64,000 nucleotides of DNA from Microbacterium testaceum (GTDB lineage Bacteria; Actinomycetota; Actinomycetes; Actinomycetales; Microbacteriaceae). Below are positions 35,810 through 43,919 of this stretch, piece after piece. How positions within the stretch are numbered: the first letter of the stretch is position 1; the number at the start of each line of letters is the position of its first letter. Under the pieces are notes generated by a model. The model was not told the origin of the DNA and searched no databases. It saw only the letters and a program-made list of their open reading frames with translations. The DNA lies in assembly GCF_006539145.1 (NCBI RefSeq), contig NZ_BJML01000004.1, forward strand, positions 185,635-249,634, read 5' to 3'. Position numbers and translations under genes: made by a program.

Positions 35810-36421
35810 ATGTTCATCGACGCCGCGGGGCTCTCCCCCGCCGACACGTACCGCCTGCTGGTCGGATCGGTCGTGCCGCGCCCGATCGCGTGGGTGACGA
35901 GCGGGCGGGAGCCCGTGAACCTCGCCCCGTTCAGTTCGTTCACCTGGGTGAGCCAGCATCCCGCGATGCTGGGCTTCACTGTCAACAAGCGCGCGAACGG
36001 CCGCAAGGACACCGTGCGCAACATCGAGGATCAGGGCGAGTTCGTGGTGAACATCGCCGACGAGGCGATGCTCGAAGCGCTGCACGCGAGTTCGGAATGG
36101 ATGCCGCCGGAGGTCGGCGAGGCCGACCGCCTGGGTCTCGCACTCGCGGAGTCGCGCATCATCGGCATCCCGGGCCTGGCCGACGCCCCCGTGCGCATGG
36201 AGTGCCGTTACCACTCCACGACCGCATTCAGCCCGACGGGCGGCGAGTTCGTCGTCGGCACGGTGGTCGCCTGGTCGATCCGCGACGACGTCGTGCGGCT
36301 CGGCTCGACCGGTGCGGCCAGCATCGACACCGAGCTGCTGCGGCCGATCGGCCGTCTCGCCGGCCCGCGGTACACCCCGCTCGGCGAGGTGGTCGAGCTG
36401 CCGCCGGTTCCAGGCGGGTGA
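35810..36421 (+). CDS. Flavin reductase-like domain protein
   Basis: 203 residues of the split-barrel flavin reductase family ('VVPRPIAWVTSGREPVNLAPFSSFTWVSQHPAMLGFTV'), with 'KDTVRNIEDQGEFVVNI' as the next conserved element. Members either supply reduced flavin or act on small molecules. GGAAGGAG lies six bases before the ATG. It is the last gene of the three-gene hydroxylase-ligase-reductase operon. Its need by the hydroxylase is uncertain because that enzyme should bind its own FAD. Confidence 0.83.
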   Translation: MFIDAAGLSPADTYRLLVGSVVPRPIAWVTSGREPVNLAPFSSFTWVSQHPAMLGFTVNKRANGRKDTVRNIEDQGEFVVNIADEAMLEALHASSEWMPPEVGEADRLGLALAESRIIGIPGLADAPVRMECRYHSTTAFSPTGGEFVVGTVVAWSIRDDVVRLGSTGAASIDTELLRPIGRLAGPRYTPLGEVVELPPVPGG

Positions 36422-36490
36422 AATTCTCCACGCGTGAGACCCCGTGGGGTCTGCACGGGGCCCCGTGAGACGTCGACTCACCCCGGCTCG

Positions 36491-36700
36491 GTAGCGGAGC
36501 GCATCAGCGTCGGACGACCTCAGGTGTCCGAGATCGAGCACGGCGATCTCGAGAACACGAAGGTCCGCACGATCCGGGGACACCCGGGGCCAACGGCGGC
36601 AGCTTCGTCATCGAGGACGTCACGGGCGACGCCCGGGCGCAGGTCACAGAGTTCGGCGTGGGCCCCGCGCGCGCCGTGGGCCCCGCGCGCGCCGTCCCGC
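36491..36700 (+). pseudogene. Frameshifted XRE-type helix-turn-helix remnant
   Basis: One frame from 36491 reads 'VAERISVGRPQVSEIEHGD', a clear XRE helix-turn-helix with the S-x-I-E-x-G core. About 36590 the homology moves to another frame, where 'GGSFVIEDVTGDARAQVTEF' (from 36595) matches the beta-hairpin that follows in HigA-like antitoxins. A doubled 15-base word (GPARAV twice) lies further on. The start has been lost. It sits in the 360-base gap after the flavin reductase gene. Confidence 0.5.
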
Positions 36701-36781
36701 AGTTCCGCTCGGGTGACATCCGCCTGCGAGTCGCGTCGCCCGACACGGAGCACGTCCGCGAGCGGTCGCGACGGCGCGCCC

Positions 36782-37567
36782 TCAGAACCAGCGCGCGATC
36801 GCCGGCAGCTTTCCACCGCCCACGACCCGCAGTCGCCGCGCACCGCGGCCGGCGAGCCAACGCGCGAGATCGGCCGCGGCGCCCTCGACCACGGGGCCGC
36901 CCTCGCCGTACTCCCCCGGTGCGGCGTCTCGGTCGGTGGCCCGCAGCACCACCGCGCCGGGCTCGCTGCGGCGCGTCCAGGCGCGCAGCACGTCGGCGAT
37001 GATGCCGTCGACCATCTCGGGCGGGAAGTCGAGGAACGAGCCGCCATTGTCGAGGTCGACCGTGTGCACCCACACTTCCTTGGCGCGCATCCACGCCGTC
37101 TCGCGCGCGGGCACCGTGCGTCCCTGCGCGGTGACGACCTCGGCATCCCACTGCGCGTCGGTGAGATCACGCCACTCGACGTCGAGGTGCACGGCGGCGT
37201 GGTCGACGAGGTGGCGCAGCGCGCGGGTCGGCAGGGTCGCGCCGAGCACGATCTCGTCCCACCGCTGCGTGTCGAAGGCGTACATGCGGTTCTCCACGCC
37301 CGTCCGCGCCCATTCGACGAGTCGGGCGACGGCACGGGCGTTGTAGCCGACATGCGCCACGAGGTGACGACGCGTCCATCCGGGCAGCAGGCTCGGCGCG
37401 TCGAGGTCGGCGTCGTCGAGCTGCATGAGCCGCCGGGCGAAGTACGCGGTGCCCCGGCGCGCGAGATCGAGGTGCGCGTGCGGGGCGGCGTCGGCGTCGT
37501 AGCGCGCGCCCGCCCCCTGCCGCTCGCGCAGGGCGAGCTGCTCGGGGCTCAGCGGGGCGCCGCTCAC
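36782..37567 (-). CDS. Mycothiol-dependent maleylpyruvate isomerase family protein
   Basis: 261 residues. The DinB-like four-helix domain carries the metal site as His in 'HLVAHVGYN', Glu in 'VHLDVEWRD' and His in 'EVWVHTVDL', matching the zinc triad of mycothiol-dependent maleylpyruvate isomerases, and an MDMPI C-terminal domain follows. It should convert maleylpyruvate to fumarylpyruvate with mycothiol as cofactor, the step between gentisate dioxygenase and the hydrolase upstream. Its start overlaps the stop of the fumarylpyruvate hydrolase gene by four bases. Confidence 0.87.
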   Translation of the reverse strand: MSGAPLSPEQLALRERQGAGARYDADAAPHAHLDLARRGTAYFARRLMQLDDADLDAPSLLPGWTRRHLVAHVGYNARAVARLVEWARTGVENRMYAFDTQRWDEIVLGATLPTRALRHLVDHAAVHLDVEWRDLTDAQWDAEVVTAQGRTVPARETAWMRAKEVWVHTVDLDNGGSFLDFPPEMVDGIIADVLRAWTRRSEPGAVVLRATDRDAAPGEYGEGGPVVEGAAADLARWLAGRGARRLRVVGGGKLPAIARWF

Positions 37568-38388
37568 GGCTCTTCCGGGACGAATCGGTTGGTCAACGTC
37601 CCGATCCCGTCGATCGCGACCTCGACCACGCTTCCGGATGCCAGATACTCGCGGGGTTCGCGGGCGTGCCCGACGCCGCCGGGGGTTCCGGTGAGGATGA
37701 CGTCACCGGGGCGCAGGGTCGTGATGGTCGAGACGTACCGCACGAGGTCGACGGGGCCGTGGACCAGGTCGTGGATGTCGCCGACCTGCTTCCGCACGCC
37801 GTCGACGGTCGTGGTCATCCGGGCGTCGGAGGGAATCTCCTCGGGGGTGGCGAGCACCGGCCCGAGCGGCGTCGAGCGCTCCCATGTCTTGCCCTGCAGC
37901 CATTCGCGGGTGCGGAATTGCCAATCGCGCATCGAGACGTCGTTCGCGATGGTGTAGCCGGCGATCGCGTCTTCGGCCTCCTCGTCCGACGCACGGCGCA
38001 CGGTGGCGCCGATGACGACCGCGAGCTCGCCCTCCCAGTCGATCTCGGGGCTCTCCGGCGGCAGGGCGATCTCTTCACCGGCCGCGGCGAGGGTGTCGGC
38101 GAACTTCGCGAACAGCACCGGATACTCGGGCAGCTCGCGCTTCATCTCCAGGATGTGGGCGCGGTAGTTCAGACCGACGCACACGATCTTGCTCGGTGCC
38201 ACGATCACGGGCGCGTAGCGCACGGCATCCAGCGCGATGACCGCCCCCTCCAGCGACGCCACCGCCGATGGAGCCCCGGCGCGCAGCACGGCGCCGACGT
38301 CGGCGAACCCCTCCAGCACGACAGCGCGATCGCCCTCGACACGGGCGGCGGCGGTGTCACCGTTCCACAGGATGGTGCAGAGCTTCAT
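37564..38388 (-). CDS. Fumarylacetoacetate hydrolase family, fumarylpyruvate hydrolase
   Basis: 274 residues, FAH fold. 'IVCVGLNYRAHILEMKRELPEYPVLFAKF' and metal ligands Glu in 'IDWEGELAVVIG' and Asp in 'YTIANDVSMRDWQF' are intact, with the C-terminal 'LRPGDVILTGTPGGVG' motif. It cleaves fumarylpyruvate to fumarate and pyruvate, the last step of the gentisate route. It is coupled by ATGA overlaps to a 47-residue ORF upstream and the isomerase downstream. Confidence 0.9.
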   Translation of the reverse strand: MKLCTILWNGDTAAARVEGDRAVVLEGFADVGAVLRAGAPSAVASLEGAVIALDAVRYAPVIVAPSKIVCVGLNYRAHILEMKRELPEYPVLFAKFADTLAAAGEEIALPPESPEIDWEGELAVVIGATVRRASDEEAEDAIAGYTIANDVSMRDWQFRTREWLQGKTWERSTPLGPVLATPEEIPSDARMTTTVDGVRKQVGDIHDLVHGPVDLVRYVSTITTLRPGDVILTGTPGGVGHAREPREYLASGSVVEVAIDGIGTLTNRFVPEEP

Positions 38389-38528
38389 GGACGATTCCCC
38401 TCGACGACTCCGGTATACGGAGCGATCGCACCGACGGCCGGGAGAGTTGTGCGGAGCGTCATCGCCGCCTCCCCCCGTCGCGGGCCGTTCGCCCGGTGTG
38501 AATCGGAAAGGTTTCTGCGCGGGGTCAT
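38385..38528 (-). CDS. 47-residue ORF coupled to both neighbours
   Basis: This ORF fills the gap between the dioxygenase and the hydrolase. Its ATG (38528-38526) overlaps the dioxygenase stop as ATGA, and its stop (38387-38385) overlaps the hydrolase ATG in the same way. The product is basic at first ('MTPRRNLSDSHRANGPRRGE') and then more hydrophobic; no family is recognised. It may be a real small protein or only a device that carries ribosomes across the gap. The double four-base overlap is the main support. Confidence 0.45.
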   Translation of the reverse strand: MTPRRNLSDSHRANGPRRGEAAMTLRTTLPAVGAIAPYTGVVEGNRP

Positions 38529-39625
38529 CGGTCGGTCTCCTCTTCGAATTCGCGGTACAGTCCCAGCCCCTCGAAGATCGGGGTGTCGCTGAAGTGGAAC
38601 AGGTCGAGGCGCGTTTCGGCCTGAAGGCGGAAGCGGCACCAGCTGGGCACGACGAAGATGTCGCCGTGCTCGACGGTGTGCTCGGTGTCGCCCAGCAGGA
38701 CCCGTCCGGTGCCGTCGAACACCTGGTAGACGTTGGAGCCGACCTCCTGTCGCACCGGCGTCGAAGCCCCCTCGCGCAGGCGGTGAAACTGCGCGCGGAT
38801 GGTGGGCATGACGTCTCCCCCGGTGGTGGGGTTCGCGAAGCGCACGGCGGCGTGACCGGGGCCGACGGTGGCCGGCATCCCCTCGTTCTCGAGCAACAGC
38901 TGGTCGGTCAGGGCGGCGTCGGTGTGCTCCCAGCGGTAAGCGCCGATCGGGCTCGACACGGTACGACGCAGGCCGGCCAGCGGCAAGAGGCCCGGATGCG
39001 CCCACAGGCGTTCCGAGCGGGAGTAGTTGGGGGTCGCCTCGTCGGTGACCCTCTCGGAACCGAACTCGAAGAACCCCGAGTCCATCTGGTACGCGAAGGG
39101 GATGTCGAGGCCGTCGATCCACGTCATCGACTCGTCGGTCTCGTTGTGGTGCCCGTGGAAGTGCCAGCCCGGGGTGAGCAGGAAGTCGCCGCGGCTCATC
39201 CGCACCGGATCGCCGTTGACGACGGTCCAGACGCCCTCGCCGGAGGTCACGAAGCGGAAGGCGTTCTGCGAGTGCCGGTGCTCGGGTGCCGTTTCGCGGG
39301 GGCCGAGTTGCTGGATCGCCGCCCACAGCGTCGGCGAGATGTAGGCGCGTCCGCCCATTCCGGGGTTGGCCAGACCGATCGCACGGCGCTCTCCGCCGCG
39401 CCCGACGGGCACGAGATCGCCGGCGCGCTCGGCCAGGGGCTGCAGGGCGCTCCACCGCCAGACCCACGGCAGGGCCTTGGGCTGCGGGGTCTGCGGCATG
39501 AGGTCGTCGAGCTGCGTCCACAGGGGAATGAGGTGTTGCTCGTCGAATCCTCGGTACAGGGCGCGCAGTTCGGGGGTGTCCTCGGGCTGCATCGCGTTCT
39601 CGACCGGGGTGATGGTCTCGCTCAT
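38525..39625 (-). CDS. Gentisate 1,2-dioxygenase
   Basis: 366 residues, bicupin. The N-terminal cupin holds the iron ligands in 'EHRHSQNAFRFV' and 'GWHFHGHHNETDE', and the C-terminal cupin is degenerate ('VEHGDIFVVPSWCRFRL'), as expected. It opens the gentisate ring between C1 and C2 to give maleylpyruvate. GAGGAGG lies four bases before the ATG. First gene of the four-ORF operon with the coupled small ORF, fumarylpyruvate hydrolase and maleylpyruvate isomerase. Confidence 0.93.
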   Translation of the reverse strand: MSETITPVENAMQPEDTPELRALYRGFDEQHLIPLWTQLDDLMPQTPQPKALPWVWRWSALQPLAERAGDLVPVGRGGERRAIGLANPGMGGRAYISPTLWAAIQQLGPRETAPEHRHSQNAFRFVTSGEGVWTVVNGDPVRMSRGDFLLTPGWHFHGHHNETDESMTWIDGLDIPFAYQMDSGFFEFGSERVTDEATPNYSRSERLWAHPGLLPLAGLRRTVSSPIGAYRWEHTDAALTDQLLLENEGMPATVGPGHAAVRFANPTTGGDVMPTIRAQFHRLREGASTPVRQEVGSNVYQVFDGTGRVLLGDTEHTVEHGDIFVVPSWCRFRLQAETRLDLFHFSDTPIFEGLGLYREFEEETDR

Positions 39626-39655
39626 CGGTCCTCCTCGACGTCGGCGTGGTTCCAG

Positions 39656-39675
39656 GTTGCATTACTTTGCGTCGT
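39656..39675. promoter_or_regulatory. Shared motif copy 2 (GTTGCAT ... TTGCGTCGT)
   Basis: GTTGCAT (39656-39662) and TTGCGTCGT (39667-39675) lie 31-50 bases upstream of the gentisate dioxygenase ATG, mirroring the copy at 32588-32608 before the hydroxylase. Probably an operator of the PaaX-type regulator. Confidence 0.5.
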
Positions 39676-39732
39676 TGCGCAACGCACTTTTGTCACACGT
39701 TTCGACGAGGCGAGACATTTCCCTTGCGCAAG
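39673..39732. promoter_or_regulatory. Paired TTGCGCAA palindromes
   Basis: CGTTGCGCAACG (39673-39684) and CTTGCGCAAG (39723-39732) share the core TTGCGCAA, 49 bases apart. They lie in the divergent region between gentisate dioxygenase and the alpha/beta hydrolase, and the first one overlaps the shared motif. They could be sites of a second dimeric regulator. Confidence 0.4.
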
Positions 39733-39827
39733 ACGCGAATCTGTTACACCATGTCGCCACGGGATGCCGCGGCACGGCGCCACGGCCCCGGTGAGAGCAT
39801 CGACGCCGATCTGCAAGGAGGCAGAGC

Positions 39828-40640
39828 ATGTCCGAACTCGAGCACCACGCGACCACTTCGTCCGATGGCACTCCCATCTCGTACTTCCGCCGCGGCCGGG
39901 GGCCCGCGCTCGTGGTGACGCACGGGAGCATCGCGACGAAGGAGCAGTGGATCCCCGTCAGCGAAGCGCTCGCCGAGCACGTCACGCTCTACGTGTACGA
40001 CCGACGCGGCCGCGGCGGCACCGGGGATGCCGGTGACTACTCCCTCGCCCACGAGGTCGCCGACATCGCCGCGATGAGGGAGGTCGCCGGCCCCGGAGCA
40101 CACCTCCTGGGCCACTCGTTCGGCGCCCTCGCCACCCTCGCCTACGCGCGCGAGCACGGCCTCGGCGGCGGCACTCTCCTCGCCTACGAGCCTCCGCTCG
40201 CCGTGCAGGGCCCCGTCGCGGGCGACCGACTCGCCGGTTACCGAGAACTCGTGGATGCCGGTGACCTCGACGCCGCCCTCGAGTACGCGCTCGTGAACTT
40301 CGTGCGCGTGCCCGCCGAGGCGATCCCGTTCGTCCGCGAGACACCGCTGTGGGGCGCCAGCGTGCCCCTGACCCCCACGTGGGTGCGCGAGCTCGCCGAG
40401 ATCGACGCCCTCGGCAGCGACCTCGCGCCCTACGCCGAGATCGACGACCCGACCCACCTCATCGCGGGCACGGCGACCACGTCGTTCCTGTACCAGTCCG
40501 CTCACGATCTGGCGAACATCATCCCCGGCGCGGGCATCACCGACATCGAGGGCGCCGATCACTTCGCGCACCTCGCCGATCCGCGGGGCTTCACCCGCGT
40601 CGTGGTCGACGCGCTCGATACCGCCGCGGTCGTTCGGTAG
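39828..40640 (+). CDS. Alpha/beta hydrolase in the gentisate cluster
   Basis: 270 residues. The nucleophile elbow is 'LLGHSFGALA', the oxyanion-side motif is 'VTHGSIATKEQW', the acid is in 'IDDPTHLIAG' and the His in 'EGADHFAHLAD'. It is divergent from gentisate dioxygenase and shares its regulatory region, so it probably serves the same pathway. The pathway needs a thioesterase to free gentisate from gentisyl-CoA, and this enzyme is one candidate; hydrolysis of an aryl ester is another. AAGGAGG precedes the ATG. Confidence 0.82.
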   Translation: MSELEHHATTSSDGTPISYFRRGRGPALVVTHGSIATKEQWIPVSEALAEHVTLYVYDRRGRGGTGDAGDYSLAHEVADIAAMREVAGPGAHLLGHSFGALATLAYAREHGLGGGTLLAYEPPLAVQGPVAGDRLAGYRELVDAGDLDAALEYALVNFVRVPAEAIPFVRETPLWGASVPLTPTWVRELAEIDALGSDLAPYAEIDDPTHLIAGTATTSFLYQSAHDLANIIPGAGITDIEGADHFAHLADPRGFTRVVVDALDTAAVVR

Positions 40641-40821
40641 CCCCCGCCCCCGGACCGGCCCCCGGCGCGCGCCCCGACCGCGCCGGGGGCCCCGCGAGTC
40701 GGGGCGGTTCCGCCGTCCATCGGACCGCTCGGACGCCCGGAGCCTGCGCGCGCGGCACGAGGGGCGGGCGGTGGGTACAGGCGGCGGGGTGCGCACCCCA
40801 CCCCCGGGTTAGGCTCGAACG

Positions 40822-41409
40822 GTGACGATCCTGACTCTGGTGCGACATGGCGAGACCGCGTGGAACTACGAGGGGCGGATCCAGGGCTCCACCGACATCC
40901 CCCTGAACGACACCGGTCGTGTGCAGGCGCGCGGTATCGCCGAGACCCTCGCGGCTGAGTACGCGGGGCGCGACGTCATCGTCGTGTCGAGCGATCTCGG
41001 TCGCGCTGCCGAGACCGCCGACATCATCGCGGCGGCCCTCGGCACCACCGTGTCGCGCCGCTTGCCCGGATTGCAGGAGCGCTCGTACGGCGACGCCGAG
41101 GGGATGGACGCGCCGACCTTCTACGAGACCTACGGCCCGTGGCACGCGGCCGACGTCCCCGGCGCGGAGACCTGGCCGGTGGTGCGCGAGCGCGCTCTCG
41201 CCGCGATCGCCGAGGCCGTGGCATCCGCTCCCGTGGGCGTCGACGTGATCGCCGTCGCCCACGGCGCACTCATCCGCGAGGTCATCATGTTCGCCACCGA
41301 CGGGGAGTTCCCGCGCGAGGGCGAGCGCCTGCCGAACTGCTCGGCGACGACGTTCCGCCTCGAAGGCGACCGCTGGGAGATGCTGGCCTACGCCGGCGTC
41401 GCGAGCTGA
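40822..41409 (+). CDS. Histidine phosphatase family protein (phosphoglycerate-mutase fold)
   Basis: 195 residues. 'TLVRHGETAWNYEGRIQG' carries the phospho-accepting His in RHGE, the second half has 'AVAHGALIRE' with the other catalytic His, and 'GLQERSYGDAEG' the acid. Likely a small-molecule phosphatase. It begins with GTG at 40822, and a TAGGCT box at 40810-40815 just upstream suggests a leaderless mRNA. Confidence 0.88.
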   Translation: MTILTLVRHGETAWNYEGRIQGSTDIPLNDTGRVQARGIAETLAAEYAGRDVIVVSSDLGRAAETADIIAAALGTTVSRRLPGLQERSYGDAEGMDAPTFYETYGPWHAADVPGAETWPVVRERALAAIAEAVASAPVGVDVIAVAHGALIREVIMFATDGEFPREGERLPNCSATTFRLEGDRWEMLAYAGVAS

Positions 41410-41461
41410 GATCCCCGTCTCCGCACACACCGGGCGTCGCGCGAGAACCTGAGGGGTCTCC

Positions 41462-42283
41462 TCACGACGTCGCGCGTGCCACCACCGACCGTGCGTGCCG
41501 CAGGATCGGCTCGTCGATCATGCGTCCCTCGTAACGGAACACGCCCCGCTCCCCCTCCGCCGCGTCGAGCACTCCCCGCGCCCAGGCGACGAGGTGCGCG
41601 CTCGGGGCGTACGCCTCGCGGATCGTCGCGACCTGCCCCGGGTGGATGCACGCCGTGGCGGCGAAACCGGATGCCGCGGCATCCCGAGCCTCCGCGGAGA
41701 GCCCCTCCAGGTCGGCGATGTCGACGTGCACGGCGTCGATGGCCCGCTTGCCGAAAGCCCCCGCCGCCAGCAGCACGCGCGCCCGCGCCAGGCGCGCGAC
41801 GTCGCGGTAGCCCCCGTCGTCGCGGCGGCTCGAGGTGCCGCCCAGGCTTGCGACCAGATCCTCCGCGCCCCACATGAGAGCCACGACCTGCGGGAGCGCC
41901 GCGAGCTGCTCGGCGTGGACGATCCCCCGTGCCGTCTCGCACAGGGCGATCACCTCGAACCGCTCGAGCAGACCGAGGGATGCCGGGTCCTCGGCCTTGG
42001 CGACCATCACGCGTCGCACCCGGGTGTGCGCGAGGGCGGCCAGGTCGTGCGCGAAGTCCGGCGTCCGCGGCCCGTTCACCCGCACGATCACGCGCTCGGG
42101 GTCGGGGTCGGCGGCGATCATCGCGTCGCGGGCCGAGGACTTGGCGTCCGCGGACACGGCGTCTTCGAGGTCGAGGATCGCGGCATCCGCCCGCTCGAGG
42201 GCTTTCGACAGCCGTTCGGGCCGGTCGGCGGGGACGAACAACAACGCGGGGCCGAGGGTGAACGCGCGGGTCACCTCGCTCAC
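41462..42283 (-). CDS. citE: HpcH/HpaI aldolase, CitE-like acyl-CoA lyase
   Basis: 273 residues. 'LFVPADRPERLSKAL' and 'AILDLEDAVSADAKSSAR' begin the barrel, with metal ligands Glu in 'ALCETARG' and Asp in 'WGAEDLVASLGG'. The mycobacterial counterpart Rv2498c, in the same gene order, is a beta-hydroxyacyl-CoA lyase acting on 3-hydroxy-3-methylglutaryl-CoA-like thioesters, a fitting last step of leucine breakdown. Last gene of the operon; its GTG overlaps the MaoC stop by four bases. Confidence 0.87.
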   Translation of the reverse strand: MSEVTRAFTLGPALLFVPADRPERLSKALERADAAILDLEDAVSADAKSSARDAMIAADPDPERVIVRVNGPRTPDFAHDLAALAHTRVRRVMVAKAEDPASLGLLERFEVIALCETARGIVHAEQLAALPQVVALMWGAEDLVASLGGTSSRRDDGGYRDVARLARARVLLAAGAFGKRAIDAVHVDIADLEGLSAEARDAAASGFAATACIHPGQVATIREAYAPSAHLVAWARGVLDAAEGERGVFRYEGRMIDEPILRHARSVVARATS

Positions 42284-42747
42284 GCCCGCCCCTCCAGCGC
42301 CCACACCAGCACCGTCCGCGTGGCGGTCGCCACGACCTCGCCGTTCTGCGAGCACCCGGTATGAGCCATGACCACGACGCCTTGACCCGGACGGGATGCC
42401 GAAGAACGCACCGACACGATCTCGGTCTCGGCGGTGAGGGTGTCACCGACGAACAGCGGCGCGGGGAAGCTCACGTCGGTGAGCCCCAGTTGCGCGACGA
42501 GCGTGCCCTGCGTCAGCTGCGCGACGGAGAGGCCGACGAGGGTCGACAGCGTCCACATCGAGTTGACGAGGGGCCGACCGAAGGGCTGGGTCGCGGCGTA
42601 CGCGGCATCCAGGTGCAGTGCCTGTGCGTTCATCGTGAGGGTCGTGAACACGACGTTGTCGGCATCCGTCACGGTGCGGCCGGGGCGATGCGCGTACCTC
42701 TCACCGACGACGAACTCCTCCAGGTACAGGCCGCGCTGCTCGATCAT
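42280..42747 (-). CDS. MaoC-family (R)-hydratase
   Basis: 155 residues, single hot-dog domain. The hydratase motif region is 'YAHRPGRTVTDADNVVFTTLTMNAQALHLDAAYA', with the catalytic Asp and His in the usual places. It should hydrate the 2-enoyl-CoA made by the pathway (methylglutaconyl-CoA or a similar intermediate). It overlaps its neighbours on both sides by four bases. Corresponds to Rv2499c by order and family. Confidence 0.88.
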   Translation of the reverse strand: MIEQRGLYLEEFVVGERYAHRPGRTVTDADNVVFTTLTMNAQALHLDAAYAATQPFGRPLVNSMWTLSTLVGLSVAQLTQGTLVAQLGLTDVSFPAPLFVGDTLTAETEIVSVRSSASRPGQGVVVMAHTGCSQNGEVVATATRTVLVWALEGRA

Positions 42748-43919
42748 GCGGCAACGGTACCCGTGAGCCCCAGCGCGCGCGAGATCACCATGAGCTGCAC
42801 CTCGGTGGTGCCCTCGCCGATCTCGAGGATCTTCGAGTCGCGGTAGTGACGGGCCACGGGGTACTCGTTGATGAAGCCGTTGCCGCCGAACACCTGTGTC
42901 GCGTCGCGCGCGTTGGCCATGGCGGCATCGCTCGCCGTCATCTTGGCGACGGCGGCGTCGACCGTGAAGGGCTTGCCGGCGTCGCACAGGCGCGCGGCGT
43001 GCACCCACGCCAGGCGGGCGGTGTGCACGCGGGCGTGCATGCGGGCGAGCAGGAACTGCATGTTCTGCCGGGTGGACAGGCGTTCCCCGAACACCGTGCG
43101 ACTGCGGGCGTAGTCGACGGCCGCTTCGAGGCATCCCTCTGCGGCTCCCGTGGCGAGGGCGGCGATCGCGACGCGGCCCTCGTCGAGCGTGCGGAGGAAG
43201 TTCTTGAACCCGTGCCCGCGCTGACCGAGCAGGTTCGCCTCGGGCACCCGCACGCCGTCGAACGTGAGGGGGTGCGTGTCGGAGGCGTTCCAGCCGACCT
43301 TGTCGTAGGCGGGGCCGACGGTGAAGCCGGGTGTGCCGTTGGGCACGATGATCGTCGAGATCTCGGGGCGCTCGTTCGTGCGGCCGGTCACGGCGGTGAC
43401 GGTGACGAACCGGGTGATGTCGGTGCCGGAGTTGGTGATGAACTGCTTCGACCCGTCGATCACCCACTCGCCCCCCTCGAGTCGCGCGGTGGTGCGGGTG
43501 GCGCCCGCATCGCTGCCCGCCTCGGCCTCGGTGAGTCCGAATCCGGCGAGAGCGCGACCCGCCACGAGGTCGGGCAGGTACTCGGCCTTCTGCGCATCGG
43601 TGCCGTAGCGGTAGATGGGCATGGCGCCCAGGCCCACCCCCGCCTCGAGGGTGATCGCCATCGACTGGTCGACGCGCGCGACGCCCTCGATCGCGACGCA
43701 CAGACTCGCGTAATCGCCGCCCTGCCCGCCGACCTCCTCGGGGAACGGCAGGCCGAAGAGCCCGAGCTCCCCCATCTGCTCGACGAGATCGAGGGGCAGC
43801 TCGTGCGCGCGGTCGGCTTCGTACGAGCGCGGCGCGATGACCTCGTCGGCGAACTCGCGCACCATCGCGCTCAGTTCGCGTTCGTCGTCGGTGAAGGCCT
43901 GCTGACTGTCGATGCTCAC
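42744..43919 (-). CDS. Acyl-CoA dehydrogenase (isovaleryl-CoA dehydrogenase-like)
   Basis: 391 residues. 'FGLTEAEAGSDAGATRT' and 'WVIDGSKQFITNSG' frame the flavin site, and the C-terminal 'YRDSKILEIGEGTTEVQLMVISR' is the usual ending. Its position beside a biotin-dependent carboxylase suits oxidation of isovaleryl-CoA or another branched acyl-CoA in leucine catabolism (FadE19-like). GTG start, four-base overlaps with the carboxylase gene before it and the MaoC gene after it. Confidence 0.9.
   Translation of the reverse strand: MSIDSQQAFTDDERELSAMVREFADEVIAPRSYEADRAHELPLDLVEQMGELGLFGLPFPEEVGGQGGDYASLCVAIEGVARVDQSMAITLEAGVGLGAMPIYRYGTDAQKAEYLPDLVAGRALAGFGLTEAEAGSDAGATRTTARLEGGEWVIDGSKQFITNSGTDITRFVTVTAVTGRTNERPEISTIIVPNGTPGFTVGPAYDKVGWNASDTHPLTFDGVRVPEANLLGQRGHGFKNFLRTLDEGRVAIAALATGAAEGCLEAAVDYARSRTVFGERLSTRQNMQFLLARMHARVHTARLAWVHAARLCDAGKPFTVDAAVAKMTASDAAMANARDATQVFGGNGFINEYPVARHYRDSKILEIGEGTTEVQLMVISRALGLTGTVAA

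Noticed and set aside
35810..36421. Obligate reductase partner of the FAD hydroxylase
   Set aside because: The hydroxylase is of the single-component class that reduces its own FAD with NAD(P)H, so the link is kept only as operon association.
36434..37957. 507-codon plus-strand frame opposite the maleylpyruvate isomerase and hydrolase genes
   Set aside because: Only the first part (XRE helix-turn-helix) has meaning; the rest is antisense to well-supported genes.
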